64,000 nucleotides of DNA, taken from positions 5,529,501 to 5,593,500 of the forward strand of contig NC_083379.1 of the NCBI RefSeq assembly GCF_031755915.1. Direction: 5' to 3'. The DNA is from Ziziphus jujuba. Its lineage: Eukaryota > Streptophyta > Magnoliopsida > Rosales > Rhamnaceae. Of the stretch, positions 45,740-58,515 are shown piece after piece. The position numbers and the translations under genes are program-made. How positions within the stretch are numbered: position 1 is the stretch's first letter; the number at the start of each line of letters is the position of its first letter. The notes under the pieces are model-generated. The model had not been told where the DNA came from and did not search any database. It saw only the letters and a list, made by a program, of their open reading frames with translations.

Positions 45740-46903
45740 GAATTCATATTTGATTTTACTACAAATACTGATTACATGGAGGATTGAAATTGAACTGGCC
45801 AACAAGGCGAAATATAAGCATTGGTATAGCAAGGGGTCTTACTTTCTTACATGAAGAATCAACATTGAAAGTTGTTCATAGAGACATCAAGACAACCAAC
45901 GTACTACTTGATGGGGACCTTAATCCTAAAATCTCTGATTTTGGTTTGGCAAAACTTGTCGAAGAGGATGACACTCACATCAGCACCAGAATCGCCGGAA
46001 CCATGTGACTATTTTTTCTCTTTAAATTCATTTTATAATTTTATAATATATAATTTAGAATTATTATATATATTTACAAAAGCTCATATTGTAGAGAGTA
46101 ACTATAGTTCATTATCAACAGAGGATACATGGCACCAGAATATGCATTGTGTGGCTACTTGACATACAAAGCAGATATTTACAGCTATGGTGTTGTTGCA
46201 TTGGAAATTGTTGCTGGGAAAAAACAACATGAAATATCGACCAAGTGAGAATTATGCGGGCCTTGTAGATTGGGTAAGATTAATATCTTTATTTCATTTC
46301 ATTATATTTTTATTTTTATTATTTTTTAAATATGTGGAAGTAGAAAGCTCAAATTTTGACAGTTGCTTCGCGATTTTCATTTAATTCGATTATCCTCATG
46401 ATGAGTTAGTTATATTAGACCTAAACATATATAATATTGAATAAAATTAAGTTGGGTATTTTTATCAGGCTCTTGTTCTACAACAAAAAGGGGATTTAAT
46501 GGAGCTGGTGGATCCAAGGTTGGGGTCTGATTTCAACAAGGAAGAGGTGGTCAGATTGATTAAAGTGGCACTATTGTGCACAAACCCATCACCGGCGCTA
46601 AGGCCTACAATGTCCGCAGTATTGAGACACACGATAGTTCCAGAACTGATAATGGATCCTAGTATTTATGGTGATCAATTAAGGTTAGCAGCCGTAAGAC
46701 AGCATTTAGATGAAATAGTGCAACAAGGCCAAAGTGAAGAGTCACAAAGCCTCGTTCCTTCATCGAGGATCAATTCTTCTGCTACATCGACTTCACAGGA
46801 TCTCTATCAAATAGTCTTAATTATTCTCAATCTTCATCATGATGAGAGCAAATCCAGGCATGCAGAGGGCTCCAAGAGATTTTTCAAACACCATGCATTT
46901 TAA
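43083..46903 (+). pseudogene. Copy 2 C-terminal half: last LRR, malectin, TM, kinase
   Basis: Malectin exons: YSLHINCGGEATRIGKIYYEG, LYTSARLSPLSLTY, GNYTVKLHFSEI, and KNKILEIRFHWSGKGTT. The AG at 43640-43641 is chosen because it keeps the frame with the preceding exon. TM exon: about 20 hydrophobic residues (ILAGAIIPVLCLICIISGIL), then an in-frame TGA at 44967. Kinase: [68 protein letters not shown], then an extra A in 46219-46224 shifts the frame before [11 protein letters not shown]. The last exon lacks a few residues after MSAV (copy 1 has VSMLEG there). Confidence 0.83.
45249..45305. repeat. TA microsatellite in copy 2 kinase intron
   Basis: A long (TA)n tract with a few interruptions. 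Similar tracts occur at 44436-44452 and 45702-45732. They are of polymorphic-marker type, with no functional claim. Confidence 0.8.
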
Positions 46904-47620
46904 AGAATTTTATTAATATACTTTGTATTTTTGTGAGCTGTAATGGGTGAAATATTACAATCATTCAAGTCTTAAATATCTAAAATCCAACCACATGCTG
47001 ATGGTTAAATCCCAAAATTTTATAGTTTTTAATTAATTAATTAATTAAGAAAATAATGAAGATCATGAAGTTTTCAGGAACATGTCGATGGTGACTTGGG
47101 GACATTGCAATGTATATGTGGATTTGATTGGAAACAGACAAATAAAGTCTCATTCGAGAAAGGGGTGTATTGCCAACTACTTTGTTACAAAAGAATTTTC
47201 GCTAGTTGACAGCAACTTTCATCTGATTATTTACCCAAAAACACAAGGGATTTGATTTGGCAACACGTTGCTGCGGTGATAAAGGTATACATTTTTTTGT
47301 ACCCCAGTGTGACTCATTGAATAGTGGCAACAGTCCACCGACCCTGCCAAGTTTTGACAAGTTCAATACACATTAATTAAGTTGTGTGGAAAATTTTGAC
47401 AGAAGATTCATGTTGGACTTTATCTATAAAGATTAACATCAACCACAAGTCAAAAGTCCAGCATTTTTTTAACCTTCTAGCATATTATCGTTACCCAGCG
47501 AAGCGTAGGAATGGAAGAATTAGAAAAATACTGCATAAACAATCAATGAAATTTATATAGTAGATAATGATTATTAATTGATTATAATTAAATAGTTTAT
47601 TTTTAAAATTTTAATATAAA

Positions 47621-47684
47621 AAATAATAAAATTAAATTTTATTATACAAACTAAATAATAAAATTAAATTTTATTATACAAACT
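47621..47684. repeat. Perfect 32-bp tandem duplication
   Basis: The unit AAATAATAAAATTAAATTTT plus ATTATACAAACT is repeated twice without change, so it is a recent slippage or unequal-exchange event in non-coding DNA. Confidence 0.9.
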
Positions 47685-48329
47685 AACAATTGTCATTAAT
47701 GATGTTAAATAATAAAATTTTAAAAATTAAGATGAATGACTCATATTAGCACATTCATTTCGCACCACATGTGATGGTATTTTTTTTATTATTATTTATT
47801 TATTTATTATTATTATTACTCCTTAAACTTAAAAATTTTACAACTCAAAAAAACTATCTGCTTTCTTAGTTTTTATTATTATTATTGTTTTTTCAAGAGT
47901 CAAGGGTATAAGAAATTAATTGATTCAGGTGGAATCTGTGACCCTATATATGAAAATAATAACATGGCTGGAGATCATTCAACAAAAGTCTCGACAGTCT
48001 CAACCATTACACTTTTTAAACTGAGATATTCTTATATTTTTCGAAGAGTAACAAAAGTTTTTCATATCAAATACAAATGTTGTTGTTTTGAAAATTTTGT
48101 TTATCAAGTGGTATAGTACAACTTTAATTGAAAAATAAATGTGATTTTTGTAGAAAAGGAAGGACGCAAGATGCTGACAAATAGGAAAATAACCCAACAA
48201 TTATGTATCCAAATGTTGAGACACTAAGTTGGTGGTTTTAGCATTTTTTTTTTTTTTTGGAAAAATATTTTAGAATAAGATTCCTTTCCTAGTATTGGAC
48301 ATAGTCTGAAAATACTACCTATATTTGAG

Positions 48330-48331
<2 letters not shown>

Positions 48332-48373
<42 letters not shown>
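48332..48373. repeat. Poly-A tract (42 nt)
   Basis: An uninterrupted run of 42 A in intergenic DNA. No adjacent LINE or SINE body was recognised. Length is prone to sequencing error. Confidence 0.8.
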
Positions 48374-48376
<3 letters not shown>

Positions 48377-50407
48377 ACCTATAGAGAATCTGTAAATGTA
48401 CTGTGTCACGAATGGATTTTAAAGATCTTATATAAGCTATCCTTTCCATCTTGGTGGCTAAGATATATATATATATATATATATTATGATAGTAGCGCAG
48501 TTTTCTTGTTTGTGCAGTCCCACTAATACCTTATATATTCTTATCTGTGCAAACCCACTTGGTGCAATAATTCTCTTTTATTTGCAAAGGGTGTAATGGT
48601 AATCTTAGTTTTAAATTTATGTCCCTAGTTTCTCTGTACGGAGACTTTTTAATAGTGTATTGTTGCTTTATAAGTGTTTTGTTATGGCCGTTTAAAGTTT
48701 TTACTTTTTTTTTTTTTTTGGGTCTTTATGTAATATACGGTGAATGTATATATATATATATATTTTTTTAAAAAAATAAGGTTTTATAACTATTTTTTTT
48801 AAAAGGAAACAAAAATAGAGTTTTTATCCTAATAGGTTTGGTTATAAGTATATTTCAATTTTATTAGGAAATTGAAAAAAAAAAAAAAAAAAGAAGGTAT
48901 TTATTCTATTTTTTGTTTTATAAAAAAGAAGAAAAAAAATACCTTGTACTTTTATGTTGTTTTCAACTTTGCACTGCTAGGATATCAGTTAAGTCTTCTT
49001 CTTCTTTTTTTTTTTTTTTTTTTTTCCTTTCTAGCGCTAAAAGCTATTAGGGTTAATATTAAGGGCTTTCGAGCTTAATTTAGGATTTTGTATCCATTTA
49101 AGATTGTTAGGGATCCAATATCTTTGCAGATTTCGATTTTTGATCAAGTTTTGGAGCATAAAAAGGAAGATCCTAAATCTTTGAGGTTGATCAAGGTTGG
49201 TTTTTTCTGATCTTTTACATTATATGAGATTGTTTGAGATATTTTAGGATTATAGAAGCATTGATTAAGGCTAATTTGAAGTATTATTGTTGAAATCCTA
49301 ATTTGGAATTTATATGGGGATCTGTACAGAGTGATTATTCGAATTTATTTAAAATATTTAAAAGTTTTTTTTGGAACTAAAATTTATATGGATGAAAATA
49401 TACATGTTTATGAATTCGTAGAAATTTATTTGGGTTGATTTGGATCTGTTTTCAATTTATTACAAAATTTTGAATTTATGCATTTTGTCTGGTTTTTTTT
49501 TTTTTTTTTTTTTGGTACAATTTCAGTATGGTTCATAAGTAAAAATTTCAAAACAGATCCAAACAAAATTATTTTTATCTGAAAATTTTTATTCTTTCTC
49601 CTATATATGTCTAATATTACCATAATAAAATTTAGCTTCAAATTCGTTATATTTTGGCCATGGTGATTTTCTAATTTACCTATACCCAGCTGTTTGAATT
49701 TATTTTCAGGTCTGTTTAGAAAAAAAAATAAAATTCCATTTAAAATAGTTTTGGATCTTTGTTTGACCTAATAATTTTTATATAGCATTATTGCTATATA
49801 TATATGGTTAAATGCTATAAAATATTACTTCTTTTGGAAATTTTTTTTTATTTTTAATGAATTTTTGTATAGACGGGTTTTCCTGTGGAGTACTGATTTT
49901 CAGTTTCTGTCAATTAGTTACTAAATTTAATTTAATCATGTTTTTTTTTATCTTTTTTTGGTTTTTAAAATTTTATAGGAGTATATATAAATGTCTAGTT
50001 TTAATATGTTAAATTTCAAATGAATAAAAAATTTCATGAAAGAGAAACAATTTGAGCATTGAATGAAGGTTTCTGAAAATATAATAGTTTCAGTATTTTC
50101 TTTGTTAACTTTTCAATGAGTTTTGAATGGTTTTTCATTATTATTTTATGAAATTGTTTTAGTCACAATCACTTATGCATGTGTACAGTATCCTCATAAC
50201 TTTTTAGACTTAGATTATGCTGTTTGTATAAGAAATTATTTTCTTATTTAGAGACTTTTTATGGATTAATATGTTTTTATTCGCTTTTAGTGATTTGATC
50301 TTTTTCTAAGCTTATGATTTTAAGATTTAAGGGTTAGGCTATGATGACCTTATGGTATCAACTCTTATTCATTTGGTTTGAATTTAAGAGCTTGATTATG
50401 GTATTTA

Positions 50408-53400
50408 TGTTAGGACTCGTCCAAGATCTCTCACTGGAACCCTAAACAAGCCCTGATCTCAAGAAAAATCCTACCGGACCCTCCAATGGAAAATCCAATA
50501 GAACCTCCCTTAAGGGTTGGATTTACCACAATTCCCTGCACTGAAAATACACTTCTATATATATACCACCTTATTCCTCCACCTTACTACAATTTAATTG
50601 CACAATAAACAGCACTTTCATAAATTAAACAGGAAACTAATGCAGTATTTAATAAAATGTATCCAATACAGTATACAGAGCATCATAGGGTACAATTACG
50701 TATGAAAATTATACAATAAAGGATCGAAAGAAATATTACAATAGAAATAATGAAAAGAAAGAGAACTCCTCGAAATACGACAGCAACAAAGGTCAAGCTC
50801 GCTTCTGACGAAAGTCTACCTATTCTTGTATCTAGGGGAGCGGATTTAAAAAAAATATAAGATACTAATTATCTCAGTGAGTGACCATATCTACTATATA
50901 ATTATAATAGCAATGATAGTCATAGTATACTTGAATAATTAAGAATAAATAAGTAAATAATTAATAATTAATTGAAAATAATATTTTCTTTCAAAACCTT
51001 CACTCCATTGAAAAAGTTCTACTTTTAAAACATTTTCGCAAAGCCCAATATTTTATGCCCCAAAAATAAAGAAATAATTAATTTAATATATAATTAAATA
51101 ATCCAATATGAATAAAATACAATAAAATAAAATAATTTAAAATACTTGCATTAAAGAAATATAACATAAAAGTGAAATTCAATATATAATTCATAAAATT
51201 TGATTTAATAAATCAAAATAAATTGTGTCGAAAATATAATTTAAATAATTACAAACAATCATATAAAGTAAGTGGCAAAAATATTATAATATTTATTTTG
51301 AAATATTTAACCAATCTATATAATATTTTTATGGCAAGATGCATTTTAAAAACATTATTTTAAAATAAGTGTCATAAAATATGAATGAATACATTTTAGA
51401 AAATAATAATCGGAAATAGGTAATAAAACAAATTAAATACATTTAATTTAAATACAACTTTAAAACTTTAGGATTTGAATTTTATATCTAAAAAATAATA
51501 CTTGACGCAACACACTATATACCTGTGATGTCCTACGATACCCAGCATCCTGAGCACTGTCCGGCGAGAGGTTAAAGAGAGAAACTTGCATACGGTTGCT
51601 TTGGCGTCTCGACAGCACCACTGCTTAAACCGTCATCCCATCTATGGAGGGGGGCGGCTTATGGCCAATATCAAACTTGTAAGTCCTCGGTCCGATGGCA
51701 ACTCACGGGAGCCATTACAACTTGCGCGCTCATCCACATATACAGTATAGAACACCAGTACTGTATGTGTCAGGACCCGTCCAAGATCCCTCACCAGAAC
51801 CCCAGACAAATCCTGATCTAGGGAAGCCCTACTAGACCCTCCAGTGGAAAATTCGACAGAACCTCCCCTAAGGGTTGGACTTACCACAATTTTCCTGCAC
51901 TGAAAATATACTTCTATATATACCACCTTATTCCTCCCACCTTTCTACAATTTAATTCCACAAATTTGCAGCACTTCAAATGAATAGCAGGGAATCAGTG
52001 CATGATCAATTAAATAATACATCCAACATAGTATACAGAGCGTTAATAAAGTTTTAAGTATGATAATTAATACAACAGAGTAGAAAAAAAATTACACAAT
52101 AAGAAATGAAGAAAAGAAGACTTCTCGGAGTTCCAAGAACGATCAAACTGTCGAGCTCGCCCTCATCGAAAAATGTCTACCACCTGAGCCTAAGGGAATG
52201 AAATTTGAAAATATGAGATGCTAATCATCTCAGTGAGCGATCCAGTCTACTAACTAGCTAATAATTAAGTAATTTCGTAATAAGTAAATAAATAAATAAT
52301 ACTTAAATAAATAAATACATGAATGGTTTAGTAATAATAGTTGAAAATAATTTTTCTTTCAAAACCCTCACAGTCACTAAGTTTGAAATGTTTCTCTTTT
52401 AAAACGTTTTCACAAAACCCGATGTTTTATGCCCCAAGATTTAGAAAATAATTAATCAAATAATTTACAAATAAAACACAACAAAGTAAGAATCCAAAAT
52501 TAGAATGAGGATAATAATAGAAATGAAAATAAACTTTTATAAAAATTACTAAAAGATTAATAACATATCATCAATAAATAATACAAAGATATCAATAAAA
52601 CTCATATTAAAACAATTCAGGAAATAATCAAATAATTAGAATAACTCAATTAATTGAACAATTAAGTAAAGGAATAATTTAATCAAATAAAACACCCATT
52701 TAAAATAAATGGTAAGAATAAAATAAAATGAAAGAAAATATAATATATTAGAATTGATTTCAAAATACCAAAACAATTTGAATAATAAATTCGTAAAATC
52801 ATTTTTATGAAAATTGCGTAACTTTTAAATTTAAATAATTAATAAAACACTGTTAAATACATTTTTATTAAAATAGATTTTTAAAATATTTCATATTTGA
52901 AAATCATATCGTGAAAACCATTTGATGCACACACTATATACCAGTGGTGCCAACGGTATCCAGCGTCCCGAGCACCACCAGACAGGAGGTTAAAGAGAGA
53001 AACTGGCATACGGTCAGGTGGCATCCCACCGTGCTGCTGCAAACAGGTGTCTTGGCCATGGTGGGGGGTGGCTACGGCCGATATCAACTTGCCGACCCTC
53101 GGTCCGATGGCAACCACAGGACAACCCATAAATCACCTGCGCGCTACTCACGCCCACCTGCGTGATAATCATATCCATGTGTGCACTAATCATATCCACA
53201 TATACAGAACACTAATACGTGTGTGGTACATCTAAAAACTTGTAAATCATAAAATCAATATTTGTATAAAATAACACCAGATTTATTTTATCCTTTTAAA
53301 CCCATAAATTTTTCACATTTCTTTTTAAAATCATCATCATAAATCCATTGCATAAATTCCATCAATTTCAAATCCATCAACTCTCAATTCCATCAATTCA

Positions 53401-56400
53401 AATATACGAATTTTTCCAATGGCATAAAGTCAAATCTTTAATATTCCAATGTATAAATATTTTTAAACATAATAATTCAAACCCATATCTTTCTCAAATT
53501 CTCAAAAATTAATTTAAATCAACATATCCTTTAAACCCACATAAACTTCATAAATAATTAAATTCCACAATTCCTTAATATATAATAAATTTAAAATAAA
53601 TAATTTCCTTCAAATCTATACAATCAATCCACACCAAAAATATTAAATCACATAAATTCATAAAGTATTAAAATCATATAATTATGCACAATAAATCTAA
53701 TAATAAACAAAACAATAAATTAGAGGAATTAAAACCACAATTCCTTTAATTCACAAATATATTTTTTTGGCACCAAAACACGCATTAAAATTATCATAAA
53801 TTAACAATACAAAATTAAAGAGTAATTTTATTAAATCACTAACACATAAAACATAATTTCCAAATAATCAATTAAAATTGAAGGTGGGTCACTCACCTCA
53901 AGCACACATATCAATCAAGATCCTCCACAGGATCAAATCCACTACCCACATGTGCACCTAAAATATCAATGTTACATAAAATCAAATATATTAATATTTT
54001 AATCGGATAATTTACAAACGGGTACCCGGGAGAACGAACACAAATGACAACCAAAATTTACGAATGATATACCGAATCGATGCTTGTGAAGTGAGGATTA
54101 CGAATATGGTCTTACTTCTCGGATTTTAGGCCTTCGATTCTCACAATCAGTTAAGAATTGAAGCAAGTGGACACCGAATTTGGGTTCAAGGGGTCGGAAT
54201 TAGTGGGAGAAGATAGGCAGTGCAACTGGAAACTCACCAAAAATCGGTTTCCCGATGAGCTGCCGTGGTCACCGGAAACTGTCACTTCCGACGACGCGTC
54301 CGGTGGCCACTGACCGTGATTTTTGGAGGAAAAGTAGATCAAAGGATGGGTGAATGGATGGGACCAGTGGTGAGGCAAATGGAGGTTGGAATGGAGAGAA
54401 ATCTGGATTTGAAGCAATCGGCGTCACCGCCGGAAAAAGTCTCGATCCGGGCGCATCGGCAGTCGATTGGCCATGATTTTTGGCTGGTAGGCCGGTTTTC
54501 AGGTGGGTGTCAAGGTGGGGTGGCGCATGTAGGTGGAAAATGACCAAACGGCAGTCAACGGTGGTGGCCGGTGGTGGTGGTCTCTCATCTCTCTCTCTCT
54601 CTCCTTGCCTCTTTCTCTCTCTTCCCCCGGCCCACATGTGTTTTGGCCAAAATAAAAGCCACCCGTGGGTGACACTGTTGACTCACGGGACTGGTTTAAA
54701 ACATGACACGTGGCACACACTGTTTATTCAAGTCAAAATATATTAAAATATCACCGTATTCGGAAAAATTTGCATATCCATAACTTTCAAGCCACATGTC
54801 CAAATTGGACGTACCGCTAGTCTATGAACTCGTATCGATGAGTACTTCACAACCATGCATGAGTCAAAGCTCAACTTTGTATGAACAAAAAGTCAACTCC
54901 GACACCCCTTGGACAGTTTGGACCTCAACTTGTCTTGCTCATAACTTTCAAACAGTAGCTCCATTTTTTATGTGCTACTAGTCTACGAACTCGGGACGAT
55001 ACGTACTTTTAAATGGTGCCTCGGTCAATGCAAAATTCCATTCATAACAAAAAGTCAAAATTTTGACCATCTCGATCAACGGTCAACCTCAATCAACAAG
55101 CAAAAACTTCAACGTACTTTGGGACGAGATGTTATAGTATGAGTGCATCTAAAATAAATAACCATATTATTTTAAAATAAATAACAATTTTTACAAAACT
55201 CACCGTGGGAATCATACCATTTTTCAAATTCACAATCCCATATTTTTTTCTTTAATATCTCCAGTGAAAATCCATCAATAATAAAATATAAATAACTTTT
55301 CCCAAATCATAAAATCAATCAAGTAATATTTCAAGGGCATAATTATATAATTTGAAAGCACCAAACTTAAACCAATATTTTTCTTGAAATATTCAAAATC
55401 GAATCATGCCCAAACATAATATTAAAATCCAAATACAATTAATTAAATGAAAACACCTTACTCATGCGTAATAAATTCAATTAAATCACAATAATAATAA
55501 TCAAGAATTTCTTAATAAACCAAACTTTCATTTAGCATCAATAAGCATATATATATATAAAAGAAATCACCGAAATTGATAATACAATTTACCACAGTTA
55601 TAAATAAATTCTACCACATGAGCATATCCTCTAAATATTAAATTAACACAAAATAAATATAATTAATCACCCAAAAATAGTTTTAAAAGTGGGTCACTCA
55701 CCTCAAGCATGTGTATCAATCGAGATCCTCTGCAGGATCAACTCCACTATCTACACGTCTACCTAAAATATCCACAATACACAAAACTAATTATTTTAAT
55801 ATTTTAATCAGATAACTCCCAATTGGGTATCCGGGGAGCGAACACAAATGACAACCAAAATTTACGAGTGATATACCAAATCGAAGCTTGTGAAATGAGG
55901 ATTACGAATCTGGTCTTAGTTTCCGAAGATCGGACCCAAGGTGGCTGGAATCTCGTCGGAAAGGTGTCGGGTTTTAGATCCTCGGATCTTACAAACCGCC
56001 GTGAGTTGGAGGAAACCAATCTCAGATTTGGGTTCAAGGGGTAGAAACTAGTGGGAAATGATGGGCGGTGTAACTGGGAACTCGTCGGAAAGTTGATTCC
56101 CCGACGAGCCGCCGTGGTCACTGGAACCCGTCACTGCTGGCGGCACGTCCGGTGGCCACTGGTCGTGATTTTTGGAGGAGATATAGATCAGAGGATGGGC
56201 AAATAGATGGGACTAGAGATGAGGCAAATGGAGGTCAGATCAGGGAGAAATCTAAGTGGGAAGTTTTCGACGCCGCTGCTAGAAAATTCCCCATCTGGGC
56301 CCGTCGGTGGTAGGGTGGCTACGAGATTTGGTTGGCCGGCCGATTTTCAAGTGGAATTCAAGGTGGGTTGGTGCGTGTACGGAAAGGGTGCCAAAAAATG

Positions 56401-56433
56401 GCAGATCGACGGTGGTCGGTGGTGGTCTCTCCT

Positions 56434-56469
<36 letters not shown>

Positions 56470-57012
56470 TCTCTCTCTTTCCGGTAGCACAGCTCACACA
56501 CAGGTTTGAGCCAATAAAAAGCCATGTCGTGGGTGCCACTGTACACTCACGTGAAAGGCTAAGGGCTAGACATGTGGCGCATATTTTTCACAATAACACC
56601 ATTTAATTAAAAAAATGATATAAAATAATACTGTATTAGAAAAACTTTGCGAGTCCATAACTTTTTAATCTGGTGTCCAAATTAGGGGTGCCTCTAGTCT
56701 ATAGACTCGTATCGACGAGTATTTTACAACCATACAAGAGTCAAATCGAAATTCTACATAAATAAAAAGTCAAACATGGCACCCTTGGACAGCTTGGACC
56801 GCAATTTGCCTTGTGCATAACTTTCAAACGGTAGCTTTGATTTTGACGTGCTACTAATCTATGAACTCAGGATGATACGTACTTTGAAATGATGTCTCGG
56901 TCAACGTAAAATTCTATCCAGAACAAAAAGTCAAAATTTTGACCCTCTCGATCAATAGTCAACCTCGGTCAACGTGCAAAAATTTTGACGTACTTTGAGA
57001 CGGGGTGTTACA
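50408..57012 (-). mobile_element. Element F: solo-LTR-like repeat split by element G, perfect TSD
   Basis: Left part 50408-51777 (TGTTAGGACTCGTCC...) and right part 55142-57012 (...GAGACGGGGTGTTACA), about 3.2 kb when G is removed. The target duplication ATTTA at 50403-50407 and 57013-57017 is perfect. It shares all family blocks. The right part has the CTCTCTCTC tract at 56438-56480 and a GGTCACTCACCT block near 55691-55703. Confidence 0.88.
51778..55136 (-). mobile_element. Element G: solo-LTR-like repeat nested in element F, perfect TSD
   Basis: 3,359 bp, TGTCAGGACCCGTCC...GGGACGAGATGTTATA (the last T replaces the C of the usual TTACA). The target duplication GTATG at 51773-51777 and 55137-55141 is perfect. 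It inserted into the conserved CAGTACTGTATGAGTGCGTCTA block of F. The family block GAAGGTGGGTCACTCACCTC lies at 53880-53899. Confidence 0.9.
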
Positions 57013-58368
57013 ATTTATACATAAGATAATTATGGTATATGATGGTTCTATTTTATACTGATGAAAGACTATTGGTATTATTCATAGGTTGTTAATTTTT
57101 TATGGATTTTGCTGATCAAGGTAAGTTATTGGACTTTTTTAAAAACTGAAACCATAGCAAATATGTACTTATATTATTGATTTATTTATATTTTTCTATA
57201 AGCTTATGTTTTATGAAATATATATGTACTGTACAAAGAAATTATTGGATTATTGATATATGTATTTTTGCTCTAGTTGTTGGTACTTAGTAGGCATTAT
57301 GTGATACGTTATGATATGTTATGATATCTTTTCGGGTGTTGAGATGAATCATGTAAGAGTATTTCTCTAGTGATTTATGGTTCTTAAACTTCGGGTTTAG
57401 ATGTATTGTTTCATGTGGGAGGACCTATTGATGATCACAATAGGGGTATAACTTATATCTTCGGGTATGAGTGTTTGTTTTTAAAATTTATGTTCCCCAC
57501 TTGTTACTGCCTCGCACTCAAGTTTATATGGATTACCGACGGATAATATTATGTTATGCCAAGTCTTACTCTGTAGTTAACAATTAGAGTTTTATATGAA
57601 AATTATGTTTACGTTGCTAAATGTTATTTTTGAATATATATTTGTTATTATTTTAAGTATTTTCTTATTTTTGTATTTATACAAAATCCAATAGTTTGTT
57701 GAGTTTTATACTCATTATTTATTGTTATGGTTTCAGGTACTCCATAGTTTCAAGATAGCTAGATATGGCATATGATAATGGTGTTTAGTTGTTTTTATTT
57801 TTTATATTAGTTAGCTTGAAAAACCTTTGGGATGTTAAAGTTTATTTTTGTTCTTTATCTTTAAAGATATTTTACATATTATCTATTAATATTGTTTGGA
57901 GAGTTTTTATGTTCAGCACTATAAGTTTTATTAATGTTTTAAATATGATTTTTGTCACATTTAAAGTATTTAGACTTGGGGTATGACAATTTATGGTCAC
58001 GTTGGTTCAGTGCAGACATTCTTATGGTGTTGGCCCATAAGCCGTAGGTAAACAATGGGACAAAAGGAAGTGTTTGACAAATTGTGATTGGGCCTGTGAG
58101 GTTGGACTCTTAAATCATTATTGGGCTGGACTTGGATGCTTTTTTAGGTAAAAGAATTTTTTTCCCCCTTTTATGCGAGTGAAAAATGCTCTTTCTTAAT
58201 GCCCTTTTTTTTTTTTTTTTTTTTTTCTTTTTTGGTGTCGCCCGGGGGGTTCTTGTTTTCTTCTTTGTGTTTGGCACTATATATATAATTGAAATGTTGA
58301 GTATTGTCCTTTGTACTTAAATTCCGCTGTCGATCACAAAGCCAGCCTTTATTGTATAAAGACAAAAA

Positions 58369-58394
58369 GGGGGGGGGGGGGGGGGGGGGGGGGG
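58369..58394. repeat. Poly-G run of 26 nt
   Basis: An uninterrupted run of 26 G is followed by T and GGGG. It is preceded by GACAAAAA and lies between pyrimidine-rich DNA and the gene relic. Such runs are unusual in AT-rich plant DNA and can form G-quadruplexes. Exact length is uncertain, as such tracts are hard to sequence. Confidence 0.8.
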
Positions 58395-58399
58395 TGGGG

Positions 58400-58515
58400 A
58401 AGGAATCCTATAATGCAATGTATATGGATAATCAAAAGACTATCGAAGTGGAAGGTGAAGATTTTAATTACAGATGTGTAAGCGCAGTGGAAGCACAGGA
58501 AGAATTTGAGAAGTA
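58400..58515 (+). pseudogene. Relic of RLK exon-2 boundary
   Basis: The segment (GGATAATCAAAAGACTAT..GAAG, GTGAAGATTTTAATTACAGATG, then CGCAGTGGAAGCAC) matches the intron-exon boundary of copy 3 exon 2 at about 62793-62870. The acceptor-like CGCAG and the VEA codons are retained, but the frame ends at a TAG within about ten codons. No other exon of this unit is seen, so it is a fragment of a duplicated copy. Confidence 0.65.

Larger units (their letters stand above)
23903..46903 (+). pseudogene. LRR-malectin receptor-like kinase, copy 2 (degraded, full extent)
   Basis: Same family as copy 1. Exons: 23903-24032 (signal peptide), 24146-24317 (N-cap), 27189-27260, 27358-27426, 27700-27771, 27879-27950, 28100-28171, 28305-28376, 28491-28553, 28710-28784, 28883-28954, about 29147-29200, 43083-43154, 43289-43324, 43476-43504, 43642-44017 (malectin), 44127-44335, 44818-about 44970 (TM), about 45130-45238, 45407-45617, 45782-46004, 46122-46273, 46469-46903. 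The Met at 23933 gives the more typical signal peptide (MQRVIMLIFLLLCLGAMHIEAQ). Lesions: TAG at 28549-28551; a 2-nt loss at about 29150; no counterpart of copy 1 exon 3241-3300; TGA at 44967-44969; loss of the AG acceptor expected near 45126; an extra A in the run 46219-46224 that shifts the frame in the kinase. Introns hold hAT-1, a TRIM LTR, Copia-2 and elements C to E. Probably a pseudogene. Confidence 0.85.
46904..50407. other. Intergenic region downstream of copy 2
   Basis: AT-rich. It holds a block homologous to 18910-19120 (about 47080-47230), a perfect 32-bp tandem duplication (47621-47684), a 42-nt poly-A run (48332-48373), a TA repeat (48465-48483) and pyrimidine tracts (48990-49027). 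From about 48590 the T-rich sequence resembles the body of a further repeat interrupted by element F, but I could not find its ends. No gene is supported. Confidence 0.55.

Noticed and set aside
48404..57988. Single large repeat from 48404 to 57988 enclosing F and G
   Set aside because: The right side ends in a plausible GGGTATGACA, but the candidate left end (TGTCACGAATGG) has flanks that do not match, so the boundaries are not supported.
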